DNA from: Anaerolineae bacterium
GTDB lineage: Bacteria; Chloroflexota; Anaerolineae; Caldilineales; Caldilineaceae
Direction: 5' to 3'
Assembly: GCA_030432295.1 (NCBI GenBank)
Contig: JAUIHI010000027.1
Span: 28,889-92,888, forward strand
Length of the DNA: 64,000 nucleotides
The notes beneath the pieces are model-generated. The model was not told the DNA's origin. It was given only the letters and a program-made list of their open reading frames with translations, and ran no database searches. Below are positions 35,954 through 44,102 of the stretch, piece after piece. The translations under genes were made by a program, and so were the position numbers. How positions within the stretch are numbered: position 1 is the stretch's first letter; every line of letters begins with the position of its first letter.

Positions 35954-36392
35954 ATGGCACTTCCACCACCACAAATTGCTGATCGTCCACACTTACTTCG
36001 TAGGTCTCGGCAGTGTAGGGGCCGGGCAGGAGTTTCCCCATCTCTTCCGGCATAGGCAGCCCTTCCACGTGGACTTCATAGGCCCGCACACGGGTCTTGG
36101 CCGGGTCAAACCAGGACTGGCCGGTGGTGATGTCGAACTCCCAGCCGTGCCAGGGACAGCGCAGAATCTCTCCCCGGCGGGTGTATGTATACTCCCCGCC
36201 GGGTTTGGTTGCCATCAAAAAGCCGCTCACCCGCCCCTGACAGAGGGGACCGCCCTGGTGGGGGCAGCGGTTGCGTAGCGCGTAGAAGCTGCCGTTGACA
36301 TTGAAAACCCCAATCGTGCGCCCGCCAATCTCCACAATTTTGCGCTCGCCCGGCGGAATCTCATCCACGCGAGCGACGATATGTTTCGCCAT
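35952..36392 (-). CDS. Rieske [2Fe-2S] protein
   Basis: A 146-residue ferredoxin-type Rieske protein. The cluster ligands are in CPHQGGPLCQG and CPWHGWEFD (Cys-X-His, 35-40 residues, Cys-X2-His). No membrane segment is present, so it is probably a soluble electron carrier for an oxygenase, or a regulatory Rieske protein. The two amidohydrolases upstream on the same strand suggest a shared role in aromatic or cyclic acid metabolism. AAGGA precedes the ATG. Confidence 0.88.
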   Translation of the reverse strand: MAKHIVARVDEIPPGERKIVEIGGRTIGVFNVNGSFYALRNRCPHQGGPLCQGRVSGFLMATKPGGEYTYTRRGEILRCPWHGWEFDITTGQSWFDPAKTRVRAYEVHVEGLPMPEEMGKLLPGPYTAETYEVSVDDQQFVVVEVP

Positions 36393-36429
36393 CCAATCGT
36401 TCCTTCTCTGCTCAGTGTAAAGATGATTT

Positions 36430-36499
36430 TTGTATACACGGATAGAAAGGAATACGGATCGGTCAAAAAATCCGTGTTCCTTTCTATCCGTGTATACAA
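36430..36499. repeat. TTGTATACACGGATAGAAAG palindrome
   Basis: Perfect 23-base arms (36,430-36,452 with 36,477-36,499). The GTATACACGGAT core recurs at 43,500, 43,626 and 51,872. It separates the Rieske gene from the amidohydrolase gene. Confidence 0.88.
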
Positions 36500-36507
36500 G
36501 CTATTTC

Positions 36508-37608
36508 TCAAGGCAGCCCATAGAGCCGCCGTGCGTTCTCCGCCATAAAATTGCGCTTGCGCACCGGGTCCAGGGCAATTGGAAAGGCCTGATCCGGCGC
36601 GTCGAAATCCCAGTGGGGGTAGTCTGTGGCAAAGAGCAGCCGATCGTCCATCGCCAACTGGTCGAGAAGCTGGCGGAAGTATTCCCGCTGGAGTGGCTCT
36701 TCCATCGGCTGGGTGCTGACCCAGAAATGCTCCCGGAAGACTTCCGACGGCGGACGCTTGAGATAGGGCGTCTCCGCGCCCAGCTTGCGCCAGGCCGCGT
36801 CCATCCGCCACAGCATCGGCGGAATCCAGGCGAAACCCCCTTCGATCAGCACAATTTGCAGACCGGGGAAGCGCTCGAAGACCCCCTCGTAGATCAGACT
36901 GATCACCTGCGCCTGAAATGCCTGGGGCATCCCGCCGTGATCTTCGATGTAGTGGCTGGGCCAGCCCGCGCCGGTAATTGGCCCGCCGCCTGCGCCGCCA
37001 AAGTGGATGCCGATGGGCAGATTGTTGCGCTCGGCGGCCTCGTACATTTTCCAATATTTGCGCCGGCCCAAAGGCTCTTTTGTGCGGATAATCAGCAGAG
37101 CCTGGACAAAAGCGGAATGGCCGCCCCAGTGGTCGATCTCCGCCGCGGCCAGTTCGCCGTCTTCCCAGGGGACAACGACCGAAGCCCGCAGGCGGGCTTC
37201 CGGCTCCACCCAGTCGTGGAGTTGCCACTCGTTGACAGCCCGGGCCAGGGCCGCGCCGTAGGCCAGATTGCGCTGTTCACCCACGCCCACCAGCGGGTTG
37301 AGAATGCCGTATTCGATATTCCAGCCGTCCAGCAGTTGTTCCTGGACAAAGCCCAGATTGGAGCCGGGCGGGCCACCCGCCGCGGGCCAGGAGTCGTGCC
37401 GAGCCGCGTTGGGCATAGCCCGCGGATAGTGACTGCCCTGATGGCCCCGCATCCCAAAGGTGCGGTGATGTTCCCGCCACTCCGGGGCCAGGTAATTGGT
37501 CAGCACATCGGGCGACGGAAAAGTGATGTGGATGTCCGTGTCGATCACCGCCACGTCAATGCTGGATGGGCGGTCGAGCAGGGCAGATGGAGCAGTTGCA
37601 ACTGCCAT
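36508..37608 (-). CDS. Amidohydrolase-2 family metal-dependent hydrolase/decarboxylase
   Basis: A 366-residue TIM-barrel protein of the ACMSD/dihydroxybenzoate-decarboxylase group. The N-terminal metal motif is IDTDIHIT (DxH), IGIHFGGAGGG supplies a barrel His, LIEGGFAWIP replaces the usual HxGG region, and FATDYPHWD carries the late Asp. GGAGG precedes the ATG. It is clearly paralogous to the next gene (shared LRASxVVP, WGxHxxFxQ, GMxQxFQxQ, EGGFxWxP). It probably hydrolyses or decarboxylates a cyclic carboxylic acid. Confidence 0.85.
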   Translation of the reverse strand: MAVATAPSALLDRPSSIDVAVIDTDIHITFPSPDVLTNYLAPEWREHHRTFGMRGHQGSHYPRAMPNAARHDSWPAAGGPPGSNLGFVQEQLLDGWNIEYGILNPLVGVGEQRNLAYGAALARAVNEWQLHDWVEPEARLRASVVVPWEDGELAAAEIDHWGGHSAFVQALLIIRTKEPLGRRKYWKMYEAAERNNLPIGIHFGGAGGGPITGAGWPSHYIEDHGGMPQAFQAQVISLIYEGVFERFPGLQIVLIEGGFAWIPPMLWRMDAAWRKLGAETPYLKRPPSEVFREHFWVSTQPMEEPLQREYFRQLLDQLAMDDRLLFATDYPHWDFDAPDQAFPIALDPVRKRNFMAENARRLYGLP

Positions 37609-37626
37609 TGGAAACCTCCGGGAGCT

Positions 37627-37685
37627 GGACGGCGGACGAAAGACAGCGAACGAAGCAGTTCGTCAGTCGTCTTTCGTCCATCGTC
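37627..37685. repeat. GACGGCGGACGAAAGACAG inverted repeat
   Basis: Arms GGACGGCGGACGAAAGACAGC and CGTCTTTCGTCCATCGTC lie between the two amidohydrolase genes; same family as 20,667 and 56,415. Confidence 0.7.
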
Positions 37686-37690
37686 TCTTT

Positions 37691-38713
37691 CTACAAACGA
37701 TAAAAGGCGCGGGCGTTTTCGCTGCGAATTTTCTGTTCCAGCGGGACCGGCAGCGTCGCAAAGAGCGCGCTTTCCGAGTCGTGCAGGTGGGGGTAGTCGG
37801 ACCCGTAGAGCAGCATTTCGTCGGAATCGATCTGCTCGACGATTTGGCCCAGATGGGTGGCATTGGCCGGGCCATCCACCGGCTGGATGGTCAGGCGCAG
37901 ATGCTCCCGCCAGTAGAGGGAGGGTGCGCGCTTGACCCAGGGCGTGTTGTGGCGCAGCCCTTTCCACTCTTTGTCCATCCGCCACATCAGCGACGGCAGC
38001 CAGGTAAAACCGCCTTCGATAAAGGCCACCCGCAGTTCGGGATAGCGGTCGAATGCGCCTTCCATCACCAGACTGGTGGCCTGGGACTGGAATATCTGGG
38101 CCATCCCCGCGTATTCTTCGATGTAGAGCGAGGGCCAGCCGGATGGCGTGGGTGGATTGCCCGCCGCTCCGCCAAAGTTGATGCCCACCACCAGATTGTG
38201 GCGGACGGCTGCCTCGAAAATCGGGTCGTAGCGCCGATTGCCATAGGGCGCTTCGGAACGCACGGGCAGAATCACCTGGATAAAGCCGGGGTGATCGCCC
38301 CAGCGCTCGATCTCCGCTGCGGCCAGGGCCGGGTTCTGGCTGGGCACAACAATCGAAGCCCGCAGCCGCGGCTCCTTTTCCAGCCAGTGTTCGATCTGCC
38401 AGCGGTTGACCGCGGTTGCCAGTGCCCCGGCCAGTTCTTCGTTGCGCACGCTCTGCACCCGATAGGCGCAGTTGAGAATGCCGATTTCCGCGCCGTTCAA
38501 CGCCTTTTCCTGGATTTCGGAGAGCGCGGGAATCGCGGTTGCACCGGGCCGGGCCGAGGTGGGAATCGTCGCCGGATAGTCGGCCGCGTCCGGCCCCGTA
38601 AAGGCCGATTCCCGGCAATAGTCCAGCCAATAGTCGGGCAGGTAGGGGTAGAGGCTCTCTTTGGAGGGGACTTCGTTGTGCAGGTCACAGTCGATAGTCG
38701 GCGGCAGTGGCAT
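37691..38713 (-). CDS. Amidohydrolase-2 family protein, paralogue of the preceding gene
   Basis: 340 residues with the same fold. The N-terminal motif is IDCDLHNE and the late motif GSDYPHLHD. The barrel His of the sister protein is replaced by Asn (GINFGGAAGN), which should alter or abolish one metal position. The pair probably arose by tandem duplication and has diverged. A weak GGGA site precedes the ATG. Confidence 0.83.
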   Translation of the reverse strand: MPLPPTIDCDLHNEVPSKESLYPYLPDYWLDYCRESAFTGPDAADYPATIPTSARPGATAIPALSEIQEKALNGAEIGILNCAYRVQSVRNEELAGALATAVNRWQIEHWLEKEPRLRASIVVPSQNPALAAAEIERWGDHPGFIQVILPVRSEAPYGNRRYDPIFEAAVRHNLVVGINFGGAAGNPPTPSGWPSLYIEEYAGMAQIFQSQATSLVMEGAFDRYPELRVAFIEGGFTWLPSLMWRMDKEWKGLRHNTPWVKRAPSLYWREHLRLTIQPVDGPANATHLGQIVEQIDSDEMLLYGSDYPHLHDSESALFATLPVPLEQKIRSENARAFYRL

Positions 38714-38794
38714 AAGCAGATTCCCGGTGGGAGATATTCGGCAGGAATGATGGCTGTATAGTAACCGAAAATGGGGTAGGGAGCAACCGAGATT

Positions 38795-38822
38795 TTGATT
38801 CCGTGTCGGCGGCTGCTATACT
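38795..38822 (+). promoter_or_regulatory. Promoter of secG
   Basis: TTGATT (38,795-38,800), a 16-bp spacer and TATACT (38,817-38,822), about 160 bases ahead of secG. The leader between contains AAAAACCGGG/GAAAATCGGTTTTTCC, a degenerate relative of the repeat at 57,302. Confidence 0.6.
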
Positions 38823-38982
38823 AACCGTCAGTTTGGTTGGCTTAAAAACCGGGCTTTTTTTGAATTCAGATAAAGAGCCGAATTTTTTGTGAAAATAACC
38901 GGGAACCTCAGGCGTGAGTCGGCCCTGAAAATCGGTTTTTCCTGGGCATTTACCGTGGCCCTTGGCCGCGAGGAGAATTTTG

Positions 38983-39201
38983 ATGGAAGCTGTATTGATG
39001 ATTGCCACAATTATTATTGCCATTACCCTGACTGCGGTGGTTCTGATCCAGGGGGCCAATAGCGGCCTGGGCAGCGCATTCGGCGGCGATTCGGGCATCT
39101 ATCGCACCCGGCGGGGTGTGGAAAAGACCCTTTTCACAATGACCATCGGTCTGGCCGTGCTCTTTTTGGTGCTGAGCCTTATCACTGTGGCCGTCGGCTA
39201 A
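38983..39201 (+). CDS. secG: Preprotein translocase subunit SecG
   Basis: A 72-residue membrane protein of the Sec translocon. Two transmembrane helices (about residues 4-24 and 51-70) flank the conserved cytosolic loop LIQGANSGLGSAFGGDSGIY. Length and topology match SecG. GAGGAG precedes the ATG at 38,983. A substrate-binding protein gene follows 57 bp downstream on the same strand and may be co-transcribed. Confidence 0.9.
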   Translation: MEAVLMIATIIIAITLTAVVLIQGANSGLGSAFGGDSGIYRTRRGVEKTLFTMTIGLAVLFLVLSLITVAVG

Positions 39202-39258
39202 GCCACTTCCCCGTGCGCTCACGAGAGGCCACTGCGCCGCATCTGGGCAGGGTGAATT

Positions 39259-40986
39259 ATGTACGATAATTCGGGACGCTCGACCGGCTCTTTGGATTCC
39301 CCTGTCCCCACGGCATCCCTCGGACGCTACATTCGCTGGCAGGTGTTGATTGCCATCGGTGGCGTCTTTTTGTTGACCCTGCTCCTTGGTGTGACAGCCT
39401 ATAATGTCTCCACCGAGCTTGTGCCGGATCAGGGCGGCGTCTTTCGCGAAGGCGTGGCCGGCAACCCTCAGTACCTCAATCCCCTCCTTTGCCAAACCCA
39501 CGAAATCGATCAGGACCTGTGCAGCCTGCTTTTTCGCGGGCTTACCCGTCTGGACCCCAATGGCCGGGTCGTGCCCGATCTGGCCGAGTCCTGGTCCACC
39601 ACACCCGACGGCTTGAGCTACACCTTCCGCCTGCGCCAAGATCAGCTTTGGCATGACGGCGTGCCGATTACATCAGAAGACATCGCCTATACGGTTGAAA
39701 TGTTGCAGGCCCCAGACACCCCCGCTGTGCCAGATTTGGTGGAGCTTTGGCGTTCTGTGGATATGGAAGTGCTCGACGCCCAGAGCGTGCGCTTCATCCT
39801 CAACGAATCGTTTGCCCCCTTCCTCGACTATACGTCCATCGGGTTGCTGCCCAAGCACATCTGGGAGGGCGTGGCCCCGGCTGATCTGGCTTCCAGCCCT
39901 CTCAATTTGACACCGGTTGGCAGCGGGCCGATGCATCTGGTCAGTTCCTCGGCGGGTATGATCCGACTGGAGCCGAGTCCCTACGGGGGCGGAAATGTCC
40001 CCTATATTTCTGCGTTGGAATTCTATTTTTACCCTGACTACCCCTCCATCTACGCTGCCTATACAAAGGGTGAATTGGACGGGATCAGCCGGGTGCTTTC
40101 GAGCGATCTGCCCCTGGCCAAAGAGCGCAAAGACCTGCAACTCTTCTCCGCGCTGGAATCGGAGTATGTCAGCGTCGTTCTCAATTTGAAGAACCCGGAC
40201 ACGCCGTTTTTTCAGGATCGGGCTGTGCGCCAGGCACTCTTTTATGGGGTGAACCGGGAACGGCTGGTCGCGGAAGCGGTCTCTGGTCAGGGGGTGGTGG
40301 CTTCGTCACCAATTCCCGCCAACAGTTGGGCCTATGCGCCCGGCCTGCCCACCTTTGCCTATGACCCGACCCGGGCCGCCCGTCTGTTGGACGAAGCCGG
40401 TTGGATCGATCGGGATGCGGACGGCGTGCGGGACAAAGATGGGCGAGCGCTGCGATTTGTGCTGCTGGCCAATGACGATCCGGTTCGTCGCCAGCTCATC
40501 GACCAGATCAGCGCGGACTGGCGTACCATCGGCGTGCAGGCCATACCCCAATCTGTCAGTTTTACCGGATTGGTCAGCGACTTTCTGGCCCCCCGACGCT
40601 TTGACGCGGCCCTGGTCACCTGGAGCATCACCGGCGACCCGGACCCCTTTCCCCTTTGGCACAGCAGCCAGAGCGGTGAAGGCGGGCAAAATTATGGGGG
40701 CTGGATGAATGACGAGGCCGATACGCTGATTCAGGATGCCCGCTCTACTGTGGATCGAAGCAAGCGCGAGGCGCTGTACGCACGCTTTCAGCAGCTATTT
40801 TTGGTAGATATCCCCGCGCTGCCCCTCTATTATCCCGTCTATACCTATGGGGTAAGCGATCGGGTCAAGAATGTGCAGATCGGACCGCTCAACACCCCGT
40901 CGGACCGATTTGCCACTTTCGCCGAGTGGTATATCGTCACCCGGCGTGTGCCGGTGAATCAGATGGCGGAAGATGAGGCGGAGTAA
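39259..40986 (+). CDS. Family 5 ABC transporter substrate-binding protein (peptide/nickel type)
   Basis: 575 residues. An N-terminal membrane helix (about 32-55) anchors it outside the cell; there is no lipobox. The family pattern is clear: LNPLLCQTHEIDQDLCSLLFRGL, LAESWSTTPDGLSYTFRLR, WHDGVPITSEDIAYTVE, VRQALFYGVNRERLV and DAALVTWSITGDPDP near the end. Such proteins deliver oligopeptides, dipeptides or other solutes to DppBCDF-type permeases, which are not encoded nearby. In several Chloroflexota an orphan copy sits next to secG; its role is unknown. Confidence 0.88.
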   Translation: MYDNSGRSTGSLDSPVPTASLGRYIRWQVLIAIGGVFLLTLLLGVTAYNVSTELVPDQGGVFREGVAGNPQYLNPLLCQTHEIDQDLCSLLFRGLTRLDPNGRVVPDLAESWSTTPDGLSYTFRLRQDQLWHDGVPITSEDIAYTVEMLQAPDTPAVPDLVELWRSVDMEVLDAQSVRFILNESFAPFLDYTSIGLLPKHIWEGVAPADLASSPLNLTPVGSGPMHLVSSSAGMIRLEPSPYGGGNVPYISALEFYFYPDYPSIYAAYTKGELDGISRVLSSDLPLAKERKDLQLFSALESEYVSVVLNLKNPDTPFFQDRAVRQALFYGVNRERLVAEAVSGQGVVASSPIPANSWAYAPGLPTFAYDPTRAARLLDEAGWIDRDADGVRDKDGRALRFVLLANDDPVRRQLIDQISADWRTIGVQAIPQSVSFTGLVSDFLAPRRFDAALVTWSITGDPDPFPLWHSSQSGEGGQNYGGWMNDEADTLIQDARSTVDRSKREALYARFQQLFLVDIPALPLYYPVYTYGVSDRVKNVQIGPLNTPSDRFATFAEWYIVTRRVPVNQMAEDEAE

Positions 40987-41032
40987 GCCGCTCCCTGTGC
41001 CACTGATTGAACCGCGAAAATCCCCCCTGAAT

Positions 41033-41061
41033 TTGACATCCTACCCGGCTGGTGATAGAAT
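41033..41061 (+). promoter_or_regulatory. Promoter of tRNA-Leu
   Basis: TTGACA (41,033-41,038), a 17-bp spacer and TAGAAT (41,056-41,061), 34 bases ahead of the tRNA. Confidence 0.75.
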
Positions 41062-41095
41062 CAATTTTGTTGTTCTAAAATCGCCGCTTGGAAAT

Positions 41096-41182
41096 GCCGC
41101 AGTGGCGGAATTGGCAGACGCGCTACGTTCAGGGCGTAGTGGGCAATAGCCCGTGGGGGTTCAAGTCCCTCCTGCGGCACCA
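41096..41182 (+). tRNA. tRNA-Leu (CAG), CCA encoded
   Basis: An 87-base class II tRNA. Acceptor stem GCCGCAG/CTGCGGC with discriminator A and genomic CCA. The anticodon stem CTACG/CGTAG encloses loop TTCAGGG, anticodon CAG at 41,130-41,132. A variable arm and TTCAAGT T-loop are present. It reads CUG. Confidence 0.95.
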
Positions 41183-41186
41183 GATG

Positions 41187-41225
41187 GAAAGGCTTCGGGC
41201 AGTTTGCCCGGAGCCTTTCTTTTTG
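41187..41225 (+). terminator. Intrinsic terminator after tRNA-Leu
   Basis: Stem AAAGGCTTCGGGC/GCCCGGAGCCTTT with a short loop and following TCTTTTTGTT. Confidence 0.8.
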
Positions 41226-41293
41226 TTATACTGCCGTCTCATAGGGTCTCCGGGTCCGATTTTGTATTTGTATGTGATGTGTGGAGTGTGGCT

Positions 41294-41752
41294 GTGGCAT
41301 CTTCTCCCCGACAAGCAAAACGACAAACAATAGGCAATCGCACAGGGCAAAACAGCGAGTTGGCATCGAACCGTTCAATCCTGCTACTGGTTGGGCTGCT
41401 GGTGGCTGCTTTCTTTGTCTTTGGCTATCTGGACCGTATCAACAATTTGGCCGCTGTTCGTTCCGAGATTGTCGCCCTGCAGGACGACGTGGCCCAGGCC
41501 GAGCAGCGCAAAGCCGAGTTGGAGGCTACGTTGAATGATGTAGCCGGGGCCGCCTATGTGGGCGAGACAGCCAGGGCAGAATTGGGGTTGATCCAACCCG
41601 GTGATGATCCCTTTGTGCTGCTAGAGTCAGAGCCATCTGCCCAGGTAGAAACCCAGCCGGGCGTGGCCCCGACTGCGCCTTCCGGGGTGGAATCTGCGCC
41701 TTCTATCGATATTTTTAGTGTTGGATGGTGGCGTTCTCTGCTTGGCTTGTAG
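41294..41752 (+). CDS. Septum formation initiator family protein (DivIC/FtsB-like)
   Basis: About 152 residues: a short basic cytoplasmic tail, one membrane helix (SILLLVGLLVAAFFVFGYL, about 28-46), then a coiled coil (EIVALQDDVAQAEQRKAELEATLND) and a conserved ARAELGLIQPGDD motif typical of DivIC/FtsB. A Pro/Ser-rich tail follows. FtsB/DivIC with FtsL and FtsQ/DivIB activates septal wall synthesis. The GTG at 41,294 has GGAG seven bases upstream and gives a sensible N-terminus. It lies between tRNA genes. Confidence 0.8.
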   Translation: MASSPRQAKRQTIGNRTGQNSELASNRSILLLVGLLVAAFFVFGYLDRINNLAAVRSEIVALQDDVAQAEQRKAELEATLNDVAGAAYVGETARAELGLIQPGDDPFVLLESEPSAQVETQPGVAPTAPSGVESAPSIDIFSVGWWRSLLGL

Positions 41753-41781
41753 AAGCTGAAATAAAACGTCCCCCGCCATAT

Positions 41782-41810
41782 TTGGTCCTGCCGCCCCCCT
41801 GTGTTATACT
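41782..41810 (+). promoter_or_regulatory. Promoter of initiator tRNA
   Basis: TTGGTC (41,782-41,787), a 17-bp spacer and TATACT (41,805-41,810), 12 bases before the tRNA 5' end. Confidence 0.7.
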
Positions 41811-41822
41811 CTTCTTTAGTGA

Positions 41823-41894
<72 letters not shown>

Positions 41895-41901
41895 CTCTTT
41901 G

Positions 41902-41930
41902 ACCGCCGGTCGTTCTGATCGGCGGTTTCA
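41902..41930 (+). terminator. Hairpin after initiator tRNA
   Basis: Stem ACCGCCGGTC/GATCGGCGGT with loop GTTCT and a short T-containing tail, six bases before the next tRNA. Confidence 0.5.
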
Positions 41931-41935
41931 CTTTC

Positions 41936-42010
<75 letters not shown>

Positions 42011-42101
42011 TCAACCACAACGTAGAGCCTTTTTCTCTTGGTAGACAGAATGTGCCCCCCAAGATGAAATTGATTGTCGGAGTTGAGACAATGTGCCACT
42101 G

Positions 42102-42131
42102 AAAGCCAGGTCAATTTGACCCGGCTTTTTC
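42102..42131 (+). terminator. Terminator after the tRNA pair
   Basis: Arms AAAGCCAGGTCAA (42,102-42,114) and TTGACCCGGCTTT (42,116-42,128) with one A-C mismatch and a T-tract. It sits 33 bases before the next start codon. Confidence 0.7.
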
Positions 42132-42161
42132 GTTTAATCCAACACTCACCCGGAGAACTCT

Positions 42162-42536
42162 ATGCCTACTCTACGCATCACCGCCGGAGAGGTGACCGTC
42201 AGCGCTCAACTGAACGACAGCCCGACCGCCCGCCTGCTCTGGGATGCCCTGCCCATCGACGGCAAGGCCAACCGTTGGGGCGACGAAATTTACTTTTCCA
42301 TTCCGGTGGATGCGGACGAGGAGTCAGACGCTCGGGCCGCTGTGGAAGTGGGTGAGATTGCCTTTTGGCCGCCGGGCAACGCCTTCTGCATCTTCTGGGG
42401 ACCGACGCCAGCCAGCCGGGGAGATCAGCCAATGGCGGCCAGCCCGGTCAATGTGCTGGGGAAGATTGACGGCGACGCCACCCAATTTGGGCGGGTCGCC
42501 AGCGGGGCGCGGGTGCGGCTGGAACGGGGGGAATAA
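42162..42536 (+). CDS. Cyclophilin-like fold protein (TM1367 / DUF3830 type)
   Basis: A 124-residue small beta-barrel protein. ARLLWDALPIDGKANRWGDEIYFSIPV, then VEVGEIAFWPPGNAFCIFWGPTPAS and PVNVLGKIDGD, match the cyclophilin-like family represented by Thermotoga TM1367. These lack peptidyl-prolyl isomerase residues and have no established function. GGAG precedes the ATG. Its stop codon abuts that of the convergent SDR gene, with no spacer between the two stop codons. Confidence 0.85.
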   Translation: MPTLRITAGEVTVSAQLNDSPTARLLWDALPIDGKANRWGDEIYFSIPVDADEESDARAAVEVGEIAFWPPGNAFCIFWGPTPASRGDQPMAASPVNVLGKIDGDATQFGRVASGARVRLERGE

Positions 42537-43307
42537 TTACCGCCCCATCCAGCCTCCATCTACCGTCAGAATCTCTCCGTTGACCCAATTCGAGGCGTCG
42601 GAGGCCAGGAAGAGCACCGGCCCTTTGAAGTCCTCCACTTCGCCCCAGCGACCGGCGGGGATGCGCTGCAGGATGGCATTGAAACGTACAGGGTCGTCCT
42701 GCAGGGCCTGGTTGTTGTCCGTGCGCACATAGCCCGGGGCGATGGCGTTGACCTGCACCCCTTTGCCCGCCCATTCGTTGGCCAGGGCTTTGGTCAACTG
42801 GCCGATGCCCCCTTTGCTGGCCGCGTAGCCGGGCACGGTAATCCCGCCCTGAAAGGTGAGAACCGAAGCGGTGAAAATGATTTTGCCCCGTCCCCGTTCC
42901 ACCATTCCTTTGCCCATCTCCCGGCTCAGGACAAACTGCGCGCTCAGATTGACTTCCAGCACCTGGTCCCAATACTCATCCGGGTGTTCCAGTGCGGGCT
43001 TGCGCAGGATTGTCCCCGCGTTGTTGATCAGAATGTCGATGACTGGCGCGTCGTCCTGCACCTGATGGATGAAGTCGTAGAGTGCGGGCCGGTCGCCGAA
43101 ATCGCAGCGGTAGCCCCGGAAGGAACGGCCCAAAGCGGTGACTTCCTTTTCGATGTCGCTGCCGGTCGTTTCCAGGCTGGCGCTGACGCCGAGAATGTCC
43201 GCGCCCGCTTCGGCCAAAGCCAGAGCCATCGCCTTACCGATGCCCCGCTTGCAGCCTGTGACCAGCGCTGTTTTGCCGTCCAGACGAAAAAGATCAAGGG
43301 TGGTCAT
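42537..43307 (-). CDS. kduD: 2-deoxy-D-gluconate 3-dehydrogenase-like SDR
   Basis: A 256-residue short-chain dehydrogenase. FRLDGKTALVTGCKRGIGKAM opens it, with an unusual Cys-Lys in the cofactor loop; NNAGTILRKPALEHPDEYWDQVLEVNL is the KduD-type substrate loop, and catalytic residues lie in TASVLTFQGG and YAASKGG. KduD reduces 5-keto-4-deoxyuronate in pectin and glycosaminoglycan breakdown; a generic gluconate-type dehydrogenase is also possible. No kduI is adjacent. GGAG precedes the ATG. Confidence 0.8.
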   Translation of the reverse strand: MTTLDLFRLDGKTALVTGCKRGIGKAMALALAEAGADILGVSASLETTGSDIEKEVTALGRSFRGYRCDFGDRPALYDFIHQVQDDAPVIDILINNAGTILRKPALEHPDEYWDQVLEVNLSAQFVLSREMGKGMVERGRGKIIFTASVLTFQGGITVPGYAASKGGIGQLTKALANEWAGKGVQVNAIAPGYVRTDNNQALQDDPVRFNAILQRIPAGRWGEVEDFKGPVLFLASDASNWVNGEILTVDGGWMGR

Positions 43308-43934
43308 TTTTGTGTCTCCAGTAGAATTTTCATGGCTTCGCCAGATTGTACCAGACCACCGACAAAAATGCAGACATTCACCCCATCGGTTAGCATCGGT
43401 GGGGTTTTCTGTTTCAACTCCACGAATTTGACCGACTGTCAGGGCCGTTGTTTAAGAGGGTACATACAGTTCTGCCGATTTCTGTTCTGAAAATAGCTTT
43501 GTATACACGGATCAAAAGGAACACGGATTTCTTCTGCGAAAATCTGCGCAATCTGTGTAATCTGCGTTCTGATTTTCGTCGTTACCGGTGTCAGCCGGTC
43601 GTGTGGCCTGTTCTGAAAATAGCTTTGTATACACGGATGGAACAGATTCACACGGATTCATTCTGTGAAAATCTGTGTAATCTGCGTTCTGATTTTCGTC
43701 GTTACCGGTGTCAGCCGGTCGTGTGGCCTTTTCAGAAATCGGTCTATCTGTTGTCAATAATACGGGATAGTGGATCGGGTCAGACCGCGGAATTCTGCAT
43801 CCAGAAGGAAGGTATCTGATATTTGCTGAGGAGGGGCAACCTCTGCTCGAAAAGTATAGTGGTTGGTCCTTTTATTGAGACCAACCACTATATACGTCGA
43901 TATCACAGGGGGAACCCCTGCATATAGTACCCAG
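43308..43934. other. Repeat-rich gene-free region
   Basis: No credible gene. It contains GTATACACGGAT and CTGTGTAATCTGCGTTCTG repeats arranged as a tandem duplication (43,482-43,733), then GGTTGGTCCTTTTATTGAGA and CCAACCACTATA forming a hairpin near 43,860-43,892, ending at the tRNA-Arg gene. Confidence 0.7.
43482..43733. repeat. Tandem duplication of a ~126-bp unit
   Basis: Two copies (43,482-43,607 and 43,608-43,733) each start CTGTTCTGAAAATAGCTTTG and end with a nearly identical TTTCGTCGTTACCGGTGTCA ... GTGTGGC block. The middle parts differ and carry CACGGATT/CTGCGAAAATCTG repeats. Confidence 0.85.
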
Positions 43935-44007
43935 CGCCCCCGGGGGGAATTGAACCTCCGACCAAAGGTTTAGGAAACCTCTGCTCTATCCTCTGAGCTA
44001 CGGGGGC
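43935..44007 (-). tRNA. tRNA-Arg (CCT)
   Basis: 73 bases on the minus strand. Acceptor GCCCCCG/CGGGGGC, discriminator G. D-arm GTAGCTCAGAGGATAGAGC, anticodon stem GAGGT/ACCTT with loop TTCCTAA (anticodon CCT), T-loop TTCAATT. CCA is not encoded. It reads AGG. Confidence 0.94.
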
Positions 44008-44021
44008 AGAAGACCGGCTGA

Positions 44022-44050
44022 ACGATAGCACAAAGCCCCTGGATCGTCAA
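44022..44050 (-). promoter_or_regulatory. Promoter of tRNA-Arg
   Basis: On the minus strand TTGACG (complement 44,045-44,050), a 17-bp spacer and TATCGT (complement 44,022-44,027), 14 bases ahead of the tRNA. Confidence 0.65.
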
Positions 44051-44102
44051 GAAAAATGCTTTTTGGTTGTGGCTCACTCTGGGGTGAAAGGCGGATTGCG
44101 CC

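Noticed and set aside
43482..43733. CRISPR-like array
   Set aside because: Only two copies of a long unit, with no short repeat and unique spacers at regular spacing, and no cas genes nearby.
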